A stretch of 64,000 nucleotides of DNA, taken from positions 1 to 64,000 of the forward strand of contig NZ_JAIZAP010000022.1 of the NCBI RefSeq assembly GCF_020404745.1, given 5' to 3'. Each line of letters opens with the position of its first letter. The first letter of the stretch is position 1. Shown here in pieces: positions 18,664 through 28,420 of the stretch. This DNA is from Aquibacillus saliphilus (GTDB taxonomy: Bacteria; Bacillota; Bacilli; Bacillales; Amphibacillaceae). Both the position numbers and the translations under genes were made by a program. The notes beneath the pieces are model-generated. The model was given only the letters and a program-made list of their open reading frames with translations. It searched no databases and had not been told where the DNA came from.

Positions 18664-19200
18664 TTTTGATAGAAACTGCGACGTAACTTTTGCTTTCTTC
18701 CACTCTAAATAAAACGAGTGTAATACGGTCGCTTCGTCAGAATACTTCGCTTTCCGTGGGCACGGCCTAAAGCCTCAGAATCAAAGAACGATTCTTCCGG
18801 GGTCTTCGGCTCGTGGGACTGCGATTACTCGTCCCATCGAAAACCTTTTGCTGTTCCCACAGGATTCTCCGTATTCTGCCTACGCTGAGTAGTGGTGTTC
18901 TGATTAATAAGTACCTTACGCCGCCGTCAAATCAACATTTCGTGGAATTCTTCCAACTTGAACAGAAAGCCATTCTTTGCTGCGGAAATACACTTCGCTT
19001 TGTACAGTACTTACTATTGTTTATAAATATCGTTGTACTGATTGATTGGAGCGAAGGGCAGTCGACTCCTGCGGGAAAAGCAACAGCTGAAAATCCCGCA
19101 GGAAGTGGTTTTCTTCCGAGGAAGTTGAAGCGTTGCCCGCGGAAAGCGACTGCCCGGAGCGGAAATCAACTCAGCAGTTACGTCGGAGTCTATAGATTTT
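18664..19200. repeat. Composite Bacillaceae-type intergenic repeat bounded by imperfect inverted ends
   Basis: The right part (19042-19171) is a hairpin-rich block. TTGATTGGAGCG pairs with the end GGAAATCAAC, GGGCAGTCG with CGACTGCCC, and CTCCTGCGGG with CCCGCAGGA. This matches the general pattern of a repeat common in Bacillus genomes. The left part contains CTTTCCGTGGGCACGGCC and CTGTTCCCACAGGATTCTCCG. The ends at 18664-18688 and 19176-19200 are inverted copies sharing 16 of 19 inner bases. An open frame inside (18813-19214) has no coding character. No gene is seen from 18608 to 19298. Confidence 0.7.
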
Positions 19201-19298
19201 GTATTTTAAAATAATAACTATTTACGGTGGGAAAAGTAACGTAGTCCCGATCTTTTAGAAAATAGCTATTGTTAAAGAAGTACTCTGTTAACTATTAC

Positions 19299-19598
19299 TT
19301 ATCTAAGGAAACCCTTAAACATACTCACAACTGGTCCAGCTTGATTTACCACGCCCATGACATTCTGTACTCCATTACCAATCTTGACTAAATCTATTTT
19401 TCCATTTTCATCTCTTATTAGCGACCCGACTCCTTGTGTTGGTCGCCTCTGGCCAAGTGGTTTTTGACCTCTTGGGCCACTACGTGGTTGTTGCGGCATG
19501 ATAAAATCTCTACGTTGAATGTGCTGATTAGGGTACTGAAATGGATTAACCCCTTGTGGATGATGGCCTCTTGGATGTCTAATGTTCGGTGGAAACAT
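19299..19598 (-). CDS. YppG-like protein
   Basis: The 99-residue protein has a His/Pro/Gln/Arg-rich N-terminus (MFPPNIRHPRGHHPQG) and a conserved C-terminal block LIRDENGKIDLVKIGNGVQNVMGVVNQAGPVV, quoted here in part only, with the DGKID-type motif of the YppG family. YppG-like proteins are small Bacillus proteins linked to the spore coat; exact function is unknown. TAGGAGGTTATT precedes the start. It is divergent from the small gene at 19874. Confidence 0.7.
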   Translation of the reverse strand: MFPPNIRHPRGHHPQGVNPFQYPNQHIQRRDFIMPQQPRSGPRGQKPLGQRRPTQGVGSLIRDENGKIDLVKIGNGVQNVMGVVNQAGPVVSMFKGFLR

Positions 19599-19873
19599 AA
19601 TAACCTCCTAACTATACTAAATATACCTTACCTAGTCCGAATTTAGAATATAGTGTTATAGATTATAGATTATGTCATTTCAGAGATAATGAACCGGTTA
19701 AATAACTATAATCAGGTAAAAAAGAAATAAAAAACACCTATTTTTTCTTAAAAGACAAAGTAGTTATAAATGTCCAACCAACTACACCAATTCGAAAATA
19801 GACTAATTAAGAATAGCGGATGACGTTAGATGAGCTTTTCGCTTTAATAAACGAGTGTAAAAGGAGGTTAATG

Positions 19874-20149
19874 ATGTCTGTAAACCATTATTATGAGTTG
19901 TGTCATAAAAGCATAAATAAAGAAGTTGTGATAAAAGATGTTCGTGGAACTGTCTACGAAGGTGTTATAGAAAAAGTTGATTATCAAAAAGTATATGTAC
20001 GTCAATATGGCGGGGGAGTTTCACCGGCGGGGCCAGGAGGACCTGGGCTATTTCTTTTTGGACCTGCCTTTGGTGCTGGTGCGTTAGTAGGGATTGGTTT
20101 AGGTTCAATCGCTTCATTAGCATTTAGGCCATATCCTTATTATTGGTAA
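19874..20149 (+). CDS. Small protein with Sm-like N-terminus and Gly/Pro-rich tail
   Basis: The 91-residue protein starts MSVNHYYELCHKSINKEVV. Residues 10-50 look like a short Sm-like beta-barrel (VRGTVYEGVIEKVDYQKVYVRQ). The tail is Gly/Pro/Phe-rich and ends FRPYPYYW. I chose ATG at 19874 because GGAGG is six bases upstream; an in-frame ATG at 19871 is three bases from it and a longer frame to 19820 has no site. No function can be assigned; the tail resembles small spore coat proteins of bacilli. Confidence 0.65.
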   Translation: MSVNHYYELCHKSINKEVVIKDVRGTVYEGVIEKVDYQKVYVRQYGGGVSPAGPGGPGLFLFGPAFGAGALVGIGLGSIASLAFRPYPYYW

Positions 20150-20160
20150 AAGGTGTGATC

Positions 20161-20196
20161 AAGGAGTGGCCTTCGTTTAAGTGTCACTCCTTTTTT
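20161..20196 (+). terminator. Terminator of the Sm-like small gene
   Basis: AAGGAGTG (20161-20168) pairs with CACTCCTT (20185-20192), followed by a run of T. Confidence 0.85.
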
Positions 20197-20230
20197 AAAA
20201 TTGGCTGAAATTTACTTGGGATGTGTACGT

Positions 20231-20785
20231 ATGTTAAATAGACCGGTAGTGATTCAATTTGAGACGAATAGTTTGTTAATCAGAAATATAAACTTGAATG
20301 ATAAAAAAGAGATTTATTCTATTTATTCAGACCCAGGAGTACTTAAATTTGATAATAGTTCTGGATTTAGCAACATCAAAGAAGCAGAAGATTTTATTAG
20401 ACAAATCCTAAATCCACATCTGGATGATAATTCAATTAGGTGGGCAATTATTAATAAAGAAACAGGGAATCCAATTGGAACTTGTGGTTTTAGAAACTGG
20501 GACCGAGAGTCCAGGCATGCAGAAATAGGTGGGAATTTCATGAGCAAATATTGGGGAAAGGGATTTGCAACGGAACTGATACCTAAGATTGTGCAATACG
20601 GGTTTGATCATTTAAGGCTTAATAAAATCCATGCCTATACCCTTAGAAAAAACAAAGCGGTGCTAAAATTATTAGAGCGGTATCAATTTAAGAGAGAAGG
20701 TTATTTACGAGAGTATCAATTAGTAAATGGTAGATTTGAGGATGTAGTAATTTATGGGAAATTAAAAAGTGATGGGCATTTATAG
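20231..20785 (+). CDS. GNAT family N-acetyltransferase (RimJ/RimL type)
   Basis: The 184-residue protein acetylates an amine, often a protein N-terminus or small molecule, using acetyl-CoA. It shows the N-terminal TNSLLIRNINLNDKKEI, the middle GTCGFRNWDRESRHAEIGG and the acetyl-CoA loop SKYWGKGFATELIPKIV, typical of the RimJ/RimL group. ATG at 20231 is preferred since the open frame upstream to 20201 overlaps the preceding terminator. The substrate is unknown; the gene stands alone. Confidence 0.82.
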   Translation: MLNRPVVIQFETNSLLIRNINLNDKKEIYSIYSDPGVLKFDNSSGFSNIKEAEDFIRQILNPHLDDNSIRWAIINKETGNPIGTCGFRNWDRESRHAEIGGNFMSKYWGKGFATELIPKIVQYGFDHLRLNKIHAYTLRKNKAVLKLLERYQFKREGYLREYQLVNGRFEDVVIYGKLKSDGHL

Positions 20786-20851
20786 AAAAGTTTACATGCC
20801 TATTCGTAGTGTTGTCAGTAATGAAACTCTGACAATTATAAACAAAGAGAG

Positions 20852-20885
20852 AGGGCATTGATCTATTTAATCAATGCCTACTCGT
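20852..20885. terminator. Hairpin between convergent GNAT and PepSY genes
   Basis: GGCATTGAT (20854-20862) pairs with ATCAATGCC (20870-20878) around a 7-base loop. T-rich stretches lie on either side, so it may serve both strands. Confidence 0.6.
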
Positions 20886-20890
20886 TTTAT

Positions 20891-21547
20891 TCAATTATCT
20901 AAATCATCGATGGAGATAGCGATTATCTCGCCTGTGTAGGCATCGATATCCAGTTCCACTTCATTTTTATCAGTATCTAATTGAAGTTCATAGAGTAGAT
21001 AACCATCATCTTCATCTAATTCAAGTTCAGTAATCGTACCTTTGAATTTTGCTAGGGCGATTTCCTTTGCTTTTTCAGCTGAGATTGGTGTGTTCTTAGT
21101 TGTGTTATCTTTCTTTGTAGTGTTATCGTCGACATCATCATCGTTGGTGTCTTTATTTTCATTAGTAGCTACATTGTTGTTATCAGTGTCATCATCTTTC
21201 TTCTTATTTTGATCATCACTGTTATCATCTTTTGTTGTACTACCAGTCTCTTTTTTTGTGTTTTTCCTGTCTTCTTCTAACTTTAATATCTCACCTGTGT
21301 TTGCGTCTATCGACAACTCATAATTGCGGTCAGATCCTTCAATGTCCACTTCATATACATAATTTTTACCATTTCGTTCTAATTCGATTTCAATTACTTC
21401 ACCCGGAAATTGACTTTGGGCTTTCGTCATTGCTTCCTCTTCTGATAAATTAGCGGAAGCTGGTGAAGCCGATAATTGATAAATACCAGCAGCGCCACCA
21501 ATAACTACTAGTGCACCCACAATTGAAATAAACGTTTTGTTTTTCAT
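20891..21547 (-). CDS. Exported PepSY-domain protein
   Basis: The 218-residue protein has an N-terminal membrane anchor or signal (MKNKTFISIVGALVVIGGAAG) and two PepSY domains (about 35-90 and 150-215), each ending in a DANTGEI or DAYTGEI motif. An Asp/Asn/Lys/Thr-rich linker separates them. PepSY domains are thought to inhibit proteases or sense at the cell surface. It lies directly downstream of the sensor kinase and response regulator genes on the same strand, so it is probably regulated by or a modulator of that system. Confidence 0.85.
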   Translation of the reverse strand: MKNKTFISIVGALVVIGGAAGIYQLSASPASANLSEEEAMTKAQSQFPGEVIEIELERNGKNYVYEVDIEGSDRNYELSIDANTGEILKLEEDRKNTKKETGSTTKDDNSDDQNKKKDDDTDNNNVATNENKDTNDDDVDDNTTKKDNTTKNTPISAEKAKEIALAKFKGTITELELDEDDGYLLYELQLDTDKNEVELDIDAYTGEIIAISIDDLDN

Positions 21548-21730
21548 TTTTTTTCCTCCTAATTTTCACACGACCCTAATTTGGATTACGGATAGTGTAT
21601 GAAAAACGTAAACTATCGTTTTAAACTAAAGGACGATGTCTGTTTTTCTTATTAGCTATAGCATAAGCAATTTTTATGAAGGAACGATGTGATTTAAATT
21701 AGAATTTGATGAGAAATCAATAATAGACTA

Positions 21731-23080
21731 TTAATATGGAAGATGGATCGTGAAAACAGACCACTCTCCCTCGTTGCTTTTCACTTTTATATCTCCGCCA
21801 TGAGCTCGAACAATATAGAGTGCAATCGATAAGCCAAGCCCAGTCCCGCCTGATTCTCTGTTTCTAGCTTTATCAGCTCGGTAAAAACGGTCGAATATAT
21901 GCTCTTGTTCTGTTTCAGTTAACCCTTCACCAAAATCCTCGACCGATATTTGTATTTCTTGTTCAAACTGATCAATACTGATATTTATTTCTGAATCACT
22001 ATACTTGCAGGCGTTATCGATCAATATATATAATGCCTGACTAATTTTTTCTTTATCAGCACTATGTTCAAGATTTTGAAGCTCAGTAAATAAGGTGATT
22101 TTTCGGTTGTAAGCAACTGATAAGGAGCGTATGATATCTTGTGTTAGGGCGATGAGATTAACTGATTCAAAAAGTAAATTCTCACGCTGTTGATTTTTAG
22201 CGAGTGAAAGCATTTGTTCTGTCATATGTTGCATTCTGTTTGATTCGGAGTTAATCGCTTGAACGGCTTCATCAAATATCTCAGGTTTTTCATTGCCCCA
22301 ACGCTTTAGTAACTGAGCATAGCTTTTAATGATCGTGATTGGTGTTTTTAATTCATGGGATGCATCAGAAACAAATTGTTCTTGACGATTAAAGCTTTCG
22401 TTTAATCGGTCAATCATTTGATTATACGTATTACCCATTAAGTATAATTCATCTTTGGATCTGTTATGAATATCTATCTTTTTCCATTCACCATCCTTAG
22501 GGTTATCTGTCATCGAATGTGTCAGCTGTCTGATTGGCTTTATCACAAAGTTTCCTAGCCACCTACCAGCGATAAGTGCCGGTACAATCATAATTAGAGA
22601 TGCAAAAACAAGCACAATGAAAAGTGTAGACATTGTTTCCTTTAAAGAGGTAAGGTGTTCTGCAACTTGCAGTGTCATCACTTGCCCATCATTCCATATC
22701 AAGGGTACAGAAATAATTGCATATCGAGTGCCAGAATCACCTTGAATTACTTGTTGTGATTGTTTTTTTACAAAGGTAAAAGGTAGGTTATAATACTCAA
22801 CTTCTTTGGAAATTGATTCAATTACTTCATTTTGGTCATTAATGACTCGAATCATTCCATTTGACGGAATGTACGCTCTTAAAAATTGGTGTGGATCGGC
22901 GTCAATGTTTTCGTTTTCAGCTAATGCCTCCATTAAGGTGTTTGCTTGTGATTGAACACGTTCCACTTCAGCATCTAGTGATACTTTATAGAATAAAAAA
23001 TAAATAGCCGTATTAATGAAGATAATGACTATTATCATGATAAGGCTCAGAAATACTTGGATTTTTGTTCGGAGCTTCAT
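21731..23080 (-). CDS. Sensor histidine kinase (YkoH/ArlS-like)
   Basis: The 449-residue protein has two membrane segments (about 8-30 and 150-172) flanking an extracytoplasmic sensor domain. A HAMP domain follows, then HisKA with phospho-acceptor His242 (SDASHELKTPITII), and HATPase with DFGEGLTETEQEHIF and GTGLGLSIA. It overlaps the response regulator gene by four bases, so the two are a translationally coupled pair. Similarity is to the YkoH/ArlS group, judged from layout and motifs. Confidence 0.9.
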   Translation of the reverse strand: MKLRTKIQVFLSLIMIIVIIFINTAIYFLFYKVSLDAEVERVQSQANTLMEALAENENIDADPHQFLRAYIPSNGMIRVINDQNEVIESISKEVEYYNLPFTFVKKQSQQVIQGDSGTRYAIISVPLIWNDGQVMTLQVAEHLTSLKETMSTLFIVLVFASLIMIVPALIAGRWLGNFVIKPIRQLTHSMTDNPKDGEWKKIDIHNRSKDELYLMGNTYNQMIDRLNESFNRQEQFVSDASHELKTPITIIKSYAQLLKRWGNEKPEIFDEAVQAINSESNRMQHMTEQMLSLAKNQQRENLLFESVNLIALTQDIIRSLSVAYNRKITLFTELQNLEHSADKEKISQALYILIDNACKYSDSEINISIDQFEQEIQISVEDFGEGLTETEQEHIFDRFYRADKARNRESGGTGLGLSIALYIVRAHGGDIKVKSNEGEWSVFTIHLPY

Positions 23081-23757
23081 GATTTATTTTCCTTGATGGA
23101 GTAACCTACACCTCGAATAGTATGAATATATTGGTTTTCAAACGGTTTATCAACTTTCTGTCGTAAATACCGAATGTAGACGTCCACAACATTTGTGTCC
23201 CCAAAATAATCATATCCCCATACTTGTTCAATCAATTGTTCACGCTGTAATACCTGATTTTCATTTTTCATTAAGTAAACAAGCAAATCAAATTCACGTG
23301 GGGTTAATTCGATTGTCTGCTCACTTCGAATAACCTCCCTGGTTTGGATGTTTACAGAAAGGTCACCAATCGTTAATTGTTCCGTTTGGACGGTAGGACG
23401 ACTACGTAGATGGACACGTATCCGGGCTAATAATTCTTCAATTTGGAATGGTTTTGTTATATAATCGTTTGCCCCTAAGTCTAATCCAGAAACCTTATCA
23501 TGTACCTCATCACGCGCAGTTAATAGAAGTACCGGAGTAGATGTATCTTTGTTACGAACTCGTCTTAGAACTTCTAAACCACTTAGTCCAGGCAATAAAA
23601 TGTCTAATAAAATGAGATCCCAGGACTGGTTTAGAATTTTTGTTAAAGCATCTTTTCCATTGTTGGCTATTTCTGTTTGATAGCCTTCATAGTCCAACTC
23701 CAATTGAATTACTCTTGCCAGCTTTTGTTCATCTTCAACAATTAGAATGTTGGGCAT
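23077..23757 (-). CDS. OmpR-family response regulator (YkoG/ArlR-like)
   Basis: The 226-residue protein has a receiver domain with acidic pocket EDE, phospho-acceptor Asp52 (LILLDILLPG) and Lys in YITKPF. A winged-helix DNA-binding domain follows (LTPREFDLLVYLM, VDVYIRYLRQKVD, IRGVGY). It is phosphorylated by the adjacent kinase and probably activates its own operon and the PepSY gene. The 296-bp region upstream (23758-24053) holds its promoter and a terminator of the next gene. Confidence 0.93.
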   Translation of the reverse strand: MPNILIVEDEQKLARVIQLELDYEGYQTEIANNGKDALTKILNQSWDLILLDILLPGLSGLEVLRRVRNKDTSTPVLLLTARDEVHDKVSGLDLGANDYITKPFQIEELLARIRVHLRSRPTVQTEQLTIGDLSVNIQTREVIRSEQTIELTPREFDLLVYLMKNENQVLQREQLIEQVWGYDYFGDTNVVDVYIRYLRQKVDKPFENQYIHTIRGVGYSIKENKS

Positions 23758-24005
23758 GTAAAAATCAACTCCTATTTTAATAGTAAAAGTGAGACTTTCT
23801 TTTGGATTAAATTACAAAAAAATCAATATTATGAAATAGACTAATATATAAAAATGTGAACTTAATTATTTAAATCACTCTAACAATATAATAACCTATA
23901 TTCTAAGCTTTTAAAGGCATATTCTATTGAGATTCAGTAAATTGAATGGTATTTAATAAAATTAAAAGTAGTGAGAGTATAAATAGTCAGTTTTGATTGG
24001 GTTAA

Positions 24006-24046
24006 TAAAAAAACAGCCTGCTCCTTTTTGAAAAAAGAAACAGGTT
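24006..24046 (-). terminator. Terminator of the chemotaxis receptor gene
   Basis: Read on the minus strand, AACCTG...TTTTT pairs with AAAAAGGAGCAGGCT with a tiny loop and is followed by seven T residues. It lies eight bases past the receptor stop codon. Confidence 0.85.
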
Positions 24047-24053
24047 GCATCAG

Positions 24054-25535
24054 TTATTCTTTGAAATCGTCTTTGATTGCAGTAGCTTTTGTAACTGTTT
24101 CGTCCATTAACAATGAAAGTTGATGATTTCCAGTTGTTAAATTATCGACGGTCGCATTCATCTCTTCTAGGCTCGCTGATGTTTGTTCGATAATTGCTGC
24201 GAAGTCGTTGGTTGATTTCTCTACATCATTCGATTGTCCTTGTACTTTTTCAGCTAGTTGAGTAAAATTCTTTAGCCCGTCATTGAGTTCCTGCATGGTA
24301 GCAGATATTTTTTCGAAATATCCAGTAACATCATTTGTTGAAATAACTCCAAGTTTAATATTTTGTGTACTTTCGTCCATTTGGGTGATTGCTTGTTTAT
24401 TGCTAGTATTTAATTCATCTAAGTTCTTGGTAATCTTTTCAGTTGTTTGACCAGTCAAGTCAGCGAGTTTTCTGATTTCATTCGCGACGACAGCAAATCC
24501 TTTTCCGGCGTCACCAGCTCTTGCTGCTTCAATCGACGCGTTTAGAGCTAGCAAGTTCGTTTGAGCCGTTATTTCTTTAATTGTTCCAGCGAATTTATTT
24601 GTTTCCGCTATTTTTTCCGTTAATATAGTGAAAGTATCATTTAAATCATTAATGACTTTTTCTAACGTTGTATTATTTTCATTTAGATCATTAATTTTCA
24701 TTTTCCCATTCTTGGTTAATTCACTAGCGTTGCCAGAAGCCAGGTAGAGTTCAATTGATTTGCTATGTACCTCATCAATAGTAGACTTTGTTTCATTGGT
24801 GTTTTGTGATATTTCAGAGATTTGTTCGGATTGCGTTTGGCTGCCGACGGATACTTCATTAATTGCTGAAGCCATTTCATTTTGCGCAGTTAAGTTTGTC
24901 TGCAGATGATTATTTACCTCAGAGATACTAGTTATAATTGCATTTACATTTTGTTGTAATTGAAATTTTTGTGCTTCTTTACGTTTGGCTTCTATTTCAG
25001 ACTTTTCGAGAACATCGATTAACTTTTTCGTTTGTTCTAAGGAAAGTCGAATTACTACATTAAATATTAGTCCAATCAACAGATAAATTAAAATTGTATA
25101 ACTAAGAAGACTTTGGATTACTTCCTTATCAGCCGTTGCCAAAAAATGATTGGCTAAAATAACAACTATTCCTAAACCATACCCATAAAAGAATATTTTC
25201 CTATTCAGCTGAATGGCTGAATAAATTGTCAGAAATAATGAAATCAAAATAATGTTAATGCTGCTCCCATTGACGACTACGAATAGAAAATTAAAGGCAT
25301 ATGCAACAGTAATCAATAAATAAGGTAATATATTATGTTTCTTAAGCACTTTTTGGAAAATAAAATAAAGTAGTACTAAAAAAATCAAAGTTAAACCATA
25401 AAACATAAGTGTGAAATATTCCTGTTGAATAAAATTTAAAATAATTCCTCCAGCTAATGAGATTGCAATCGTCATCAACATTAACGTATTTTTTTTAATA
25501 GTATCGTGCAATTTCATGCTTTCAGCTAAATTCAA
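24054..25535 (-). CDS. Methyl-accepting chemotaxis protein
   Basis: The protein (493 residues from this start) has six N-terminal membrane segments with almost no extracellular loop (to about residue 180), then a long coiled-coil signalling domain. The receptor hairpin tip reads [39 protein letters not shown], cited here as the canonical CheA/CheW contact region and not as a new motif. The compact membrane domain suggests sensing within the membrane. I prefer TTG at 25535 because GAGGGGG is seven to eight bases upstream; ATG alternatives lie at 25517 and upstream at 25616. Confidence 0.88.
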   Translation of the reverse strand: MNLAESMKLHDTIKKNTLMLMTIAISLAGGIILNFIQQEYFTLMFYGLTLIFLVLLYFIFQKVLKKHNILPYLLITVAYAFNFLFVVVNGSSINIILISLFLTIYSAIQLNRKIFFYGYGLGIVVILANHFLATADKEVIQSLLSYTILIYLLIGLIFNVVIRLSLEQTKKLIDVLEKSEIEAKRKEAQKFQLQQNVNAIITSISEVNNHLQTNLTAQNEMASAINEVSVGSQTQSEQISEISQNTNETKSTIDEVHSKSIELYLASGNASELTKNGKMKINDLNENNTTLEKVINDLNDTFTILTEKIAETNKFAGTIKEITAQTNLLALNASIEAARAGDAGKGFAVVANEIRKLADLTGQTTEKITKNLDELNTSNKQAITQMDESTQNIKLGVISTNDVTGYFEKISATMQELNDGLKNFTQLAEKVQGQSNDVEKSTNDFAAIIEQTSASLEEMNATVDNLTTGNHQLSLLMDETVTKATAIKDDFKE

Positions 25536-25751
25536 ATCACATGCCCCCTCTTTTTTGAAAAAGTGTAAAACTTTGTCGTATATTCTGATTATATGGTTAT
25601 ATCCAAAAATTAACAATCAGTTTTGAGTAGAATATCAAGTTAAGTTTAGTATAAATTTCCGAAATTTTAATTTTTCCCGCGTTTTGTAATAGTTTTAGTT
25701 ATTTTTGGAAAAATAAAAGCTAACTATTCATGTGGAGGTATTAATTTAAAA

Positions 25752-26756
25752 ATGGAAACAAACCATCATCCAAATCTAACATCAGCAGAATTATCGTTTT
25801 TGTGGATGGCATACCAAAATAGCACTCTAATAGAGTGTACTACTTCCTATTTCCTAGAAACAGTTGAAGATGAAAATGTTCGTTCACTGTTAATTTATTC
25901 TTCAGATCTAGCTAGTAAACATGCCGAGCTATTAAGAGGAATTTATCGAGAAGAAAAACATCCAATCCCAATCGGTTTCACTGAACAAGATGTAAATTTA
26001 CGTGCAAAAAGGTTATTTACAGATACGTTTATGCTTTTTTATCTTTCACACATTGGAACAATGGGATTAAACTCATATGGTGTTTCTTTGTCTATGTCAG
26101 CTAGAAAAGATATTCGTGAATTTTTTTCAGAAAGCTTATCTTCTTCAACGGAACTATTTAATCGTGTAACAGATGTTATGCAGAAAAAAGGTGTATTTAT
26201 TCGTGCACCATATATTCCTTATCCGGAGCAAGTGGAATTCGTTCATAAGCAACATTTTCTATCTGGATGGTTAGGAGAACAACGTCCGCTGACATCGACT
26301 GAAATTTCATTTTTATTTAGCAACTTAGAAAGAAATGTTCTCGGAATGGCAATGCTAACTGGATTTAGTCAAGTAGCAAATTCAAAGAAATTAGCTCACT
26401 ATTTTATTAGAGGTGCAGAGATTGCTAAGCACCATTGTGCTGTTTTTAGTAAATTTCTGGATGAAAGTAATATTATGACACCAATGACTTCCGATTCAAC
26501 TCCAACACGCTCTAAGGAAGCCCCGTTTAGTGATAAATTAATGATGTTTCATACTGCTGCAGTCCAATCAGCGGGAATGGGTTTTTACGGAGCAAGTATG
26601 GCTGCTAGTCTAAGAAGAGATTTAGGAGCTTCGTATAGTCGGTTGATGGCAGAGGTTGCAGAGTACTCCGAAGATGGTGCTAACCTGATGATTGATAATG
26701 GCTGGATGGAAAAGCCGCCTACTGCACCAGATCGAAGGAACCTAGCAAATGATTAA
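25752..26756 (+). CDS. DUF3231 family protein
   Basis: The 334-residue protein has two similar halves, each a four-helix ferritin-like/CotF-like unit (TSAELSFLWMAYQNS and TSTEISFLFSNLERN begin the two). This is the DUF3231 architecture found in spore-forming bacilli. The function is unknown; similarity to CotF suggests spore or stress association. It is monocistronic, with ATGTGGAGGT upstream and a terminator downstream. Confidence 0.85.
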   Translation: METNHHPNLTSAELSFLWMAYQNSTLIECTTSYFLETVEDENVRSLLIYSSDLASKHAELLRGIYREEKHPIPIGFTEQDVNLRAKRLFTDTFMLFYLSHIGTMGLNSYGVSLSMSARKDIREFFSESLSSSTELFNRVTDVMQKKGVFIRAPYIPYPEQVEFVHKQHFLSGWLGEQRPLTSTEISFLFSNLERNVLGMAMLTGFSQVANSKKLAHYFIRGAEIAKHHCAVFSKFLDESNIMTPMTSDSTPTRSKEAPFSDKLMMFHTAAVQSAGMGFYGASMAASLRRDLGASYSRLMAEVAEYSEDGANLMIDNGWMEKPPTAPDRRNLAND

Positions 26757-26794
26757 AGGAATGTAGGTTGGGATCAGTAATGAACCTTATAAAA

Positions 26795-26834
26795 AATGAA
26801 GGTCAAGAGCAACAGCTCTTGACTTTCATTTTAA
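26795..26834. terminator. Bidirectional terminator between DUF3231 and L,D-transpeptidase genes
   Basis: AATGAAGGTCAAGAGC pairs with GCTCTTGACTTTCATT (one mismatch) with a short loop, followed by T-rich sequence on the plus strand and by an A-run on the opposite side that serves the minus strand. Confidence 0.85.
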
Positions 26835-28036
26835 TAATTTGATAATTCATTAACTGGCGCTTGAATGATAACTGGATTTTTTGCAGGATCTACCCATTTG
26901 AGGATAGAAACCATATTACCCTGTGAAACCCCAGTACAACCCAATGTATGACCTGTGGAAACATGAAGGAAAATAGCACTTCCTTCCCCTGGTACCTGAC
27001 CGGTATTATAATTGATTACCAATCCATAGGTGTACGGACCAATATCCATATCCTCAGCACTAGACCACTGGTCTTGTGTTTCCTGTTTAGATTGCTATGT
27101 ATTATATAACTGCGATTGTGGATCATCTACCCAAACATCGTCAGCTGTTATGTTTCTAAATGGAAGTTTTGTACCAGGATTTCCTTGCCGACCAAAAGCA
27201 GTTCCAATTGTGTACTTACCGCGCGGACTTTTTTGATCGCCTTCTACTTTATTTTTAGCAAAGCCTTTTTTGCCAATATGCCCTGATGTTGAGAGGATTC
27301 TGTCCCAAGAACCGCTAGCATTTCGCTCAAACGTTTGAATTTTTGCAGAGCTTGTCCCATAGTCATTCGAAGTAACTAATATTAATTGGTTATTCTTGCT
27401 TACTGTCTTAAGCTTGTCCGCATCATTTGTTTTTGGCTTAGCTGGAGGGTCCGTTTTTTCAGTCGATTCTGATTCGTCTTTTTCCTTTGACTCGTTATCC
27501 GTTGTTTTTTTATTTTTAGAAGCTGCTTTTTCGCTACTTGATTTAAGTTCAATTTTTTTATCTGATAGATACTTTCCATTTACAAAGCCTGTGAATTTTT
27601 CAGTTTGAACTTCAACCCATTCGGTTGGTGAACTACCTTCTACTGCTTCTATTGCTTGGTTCAAAGTGACTACCCCACTGACATCATAATTGGTACTTGG
27701 TCCTGCTCTCACATTTAACGAGGAGACTGATACATATTTTGTCGAAAGAGTTTTAACTGCTGTCTTTTCAGGTTTATCTTCTTTGTTTTGTGGATCAGGT
27801 GATTGTTCTTGATCTACTTCATCAATAGTATCATCTGTATTTTCAGTAGCTGTATCTTCTGACTTTTTTGCTATTAAATCAGATTCAGTTTCTGTTACTT
27901 CTGTTATCAGGGAATCCTGATTTGTTTTGACTTTTGTTTGAGCTTTTGATTGGTTATATATGTATCCGAAGCTAGACGCCGCGACAATGAAGATTAATAG
28001 ACTTCCAATAATTAAAAATGATTTTCTCTTGTTCAT
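26831..28036 (-). pseudogene. SH3-domain L,D-transpeptidase (YkuD family) interrupted by one in-frame TAG
   Basis: The frame from ATG 28036 encodes a membrane anchor (FLIIGSLLIFIVAASSFGY), an acidic linker, an SH3b domain (SVSSLNVRAGPSTNYDVSG) and the first half of a YkuD domain. It then meets TAG at 27095-27097, after SQLYNT. The same frame continues without a shift to 26831 with QWSSAEDMDIGPYTYG, the catalytic His in IFLHVSTGHTLGCTGV and its Cys. The family usually has Trp at the stop position (YNTW), so TGG to TAG is likely. The enzyme would cross-link peptidoglycan; the truncated product lacks the catalytic Cys. The start follows GGAGGGGAC. Confidence 0.85.
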
Positions 28037-28348
28037 CCAATCGTCCCCTCCACCTATTAGTAGGTAAATTATACCAGATGTTGTCACTTTAATAAATGTA
28101 ACGCTGTCAATTACTTGATAGGGTAGAAGTTTGATAAGTGTGACATATTTTGGAATTAAGAGCATGGCCAGTGGATGGCAATCATGTATTACATGCGAAA
28201 AAATACTGACTGGAAAATAGTTTGTTTAGATAGAAGAGCTAAGTGACCTGTTAGCACCTCTGAACAGGTCGATTCACATTTTGTGTTAGAAATGTGATAA
28301 CCTTACAAGGAGACGAGCTAATTAGTTTATTTCTAAATAAAAGCTTTA

Positions 28349-28364
28349 TTGACAGCGCTGCCAA
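28349..28364. promoter_or_regulatory. LacI-type/cre-like operator upstream of the oxidoreductase gene
   Basis: TTGACAGCGCTGCCAA is a 16-bp near-perfect palindrome with a central CG, as in LacI/CcpA family operators. It lies 57 bp upstream of the oxidoreductase ATG. The identity of the regulator is unknown. Confidence 0.45.
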
Positions 28365-28420
28365 TTTTGGGTTTAATAGTTTCAATGACTGAACTAGCAT
28401 TTAAAGGAGGACTATCTAAA

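Noticed and set aside
18813-19214. 133-codon open frame
   Set aside because: It lies in the structured intergenic repeat, has no start signal and a composition dictated by the hairpins.
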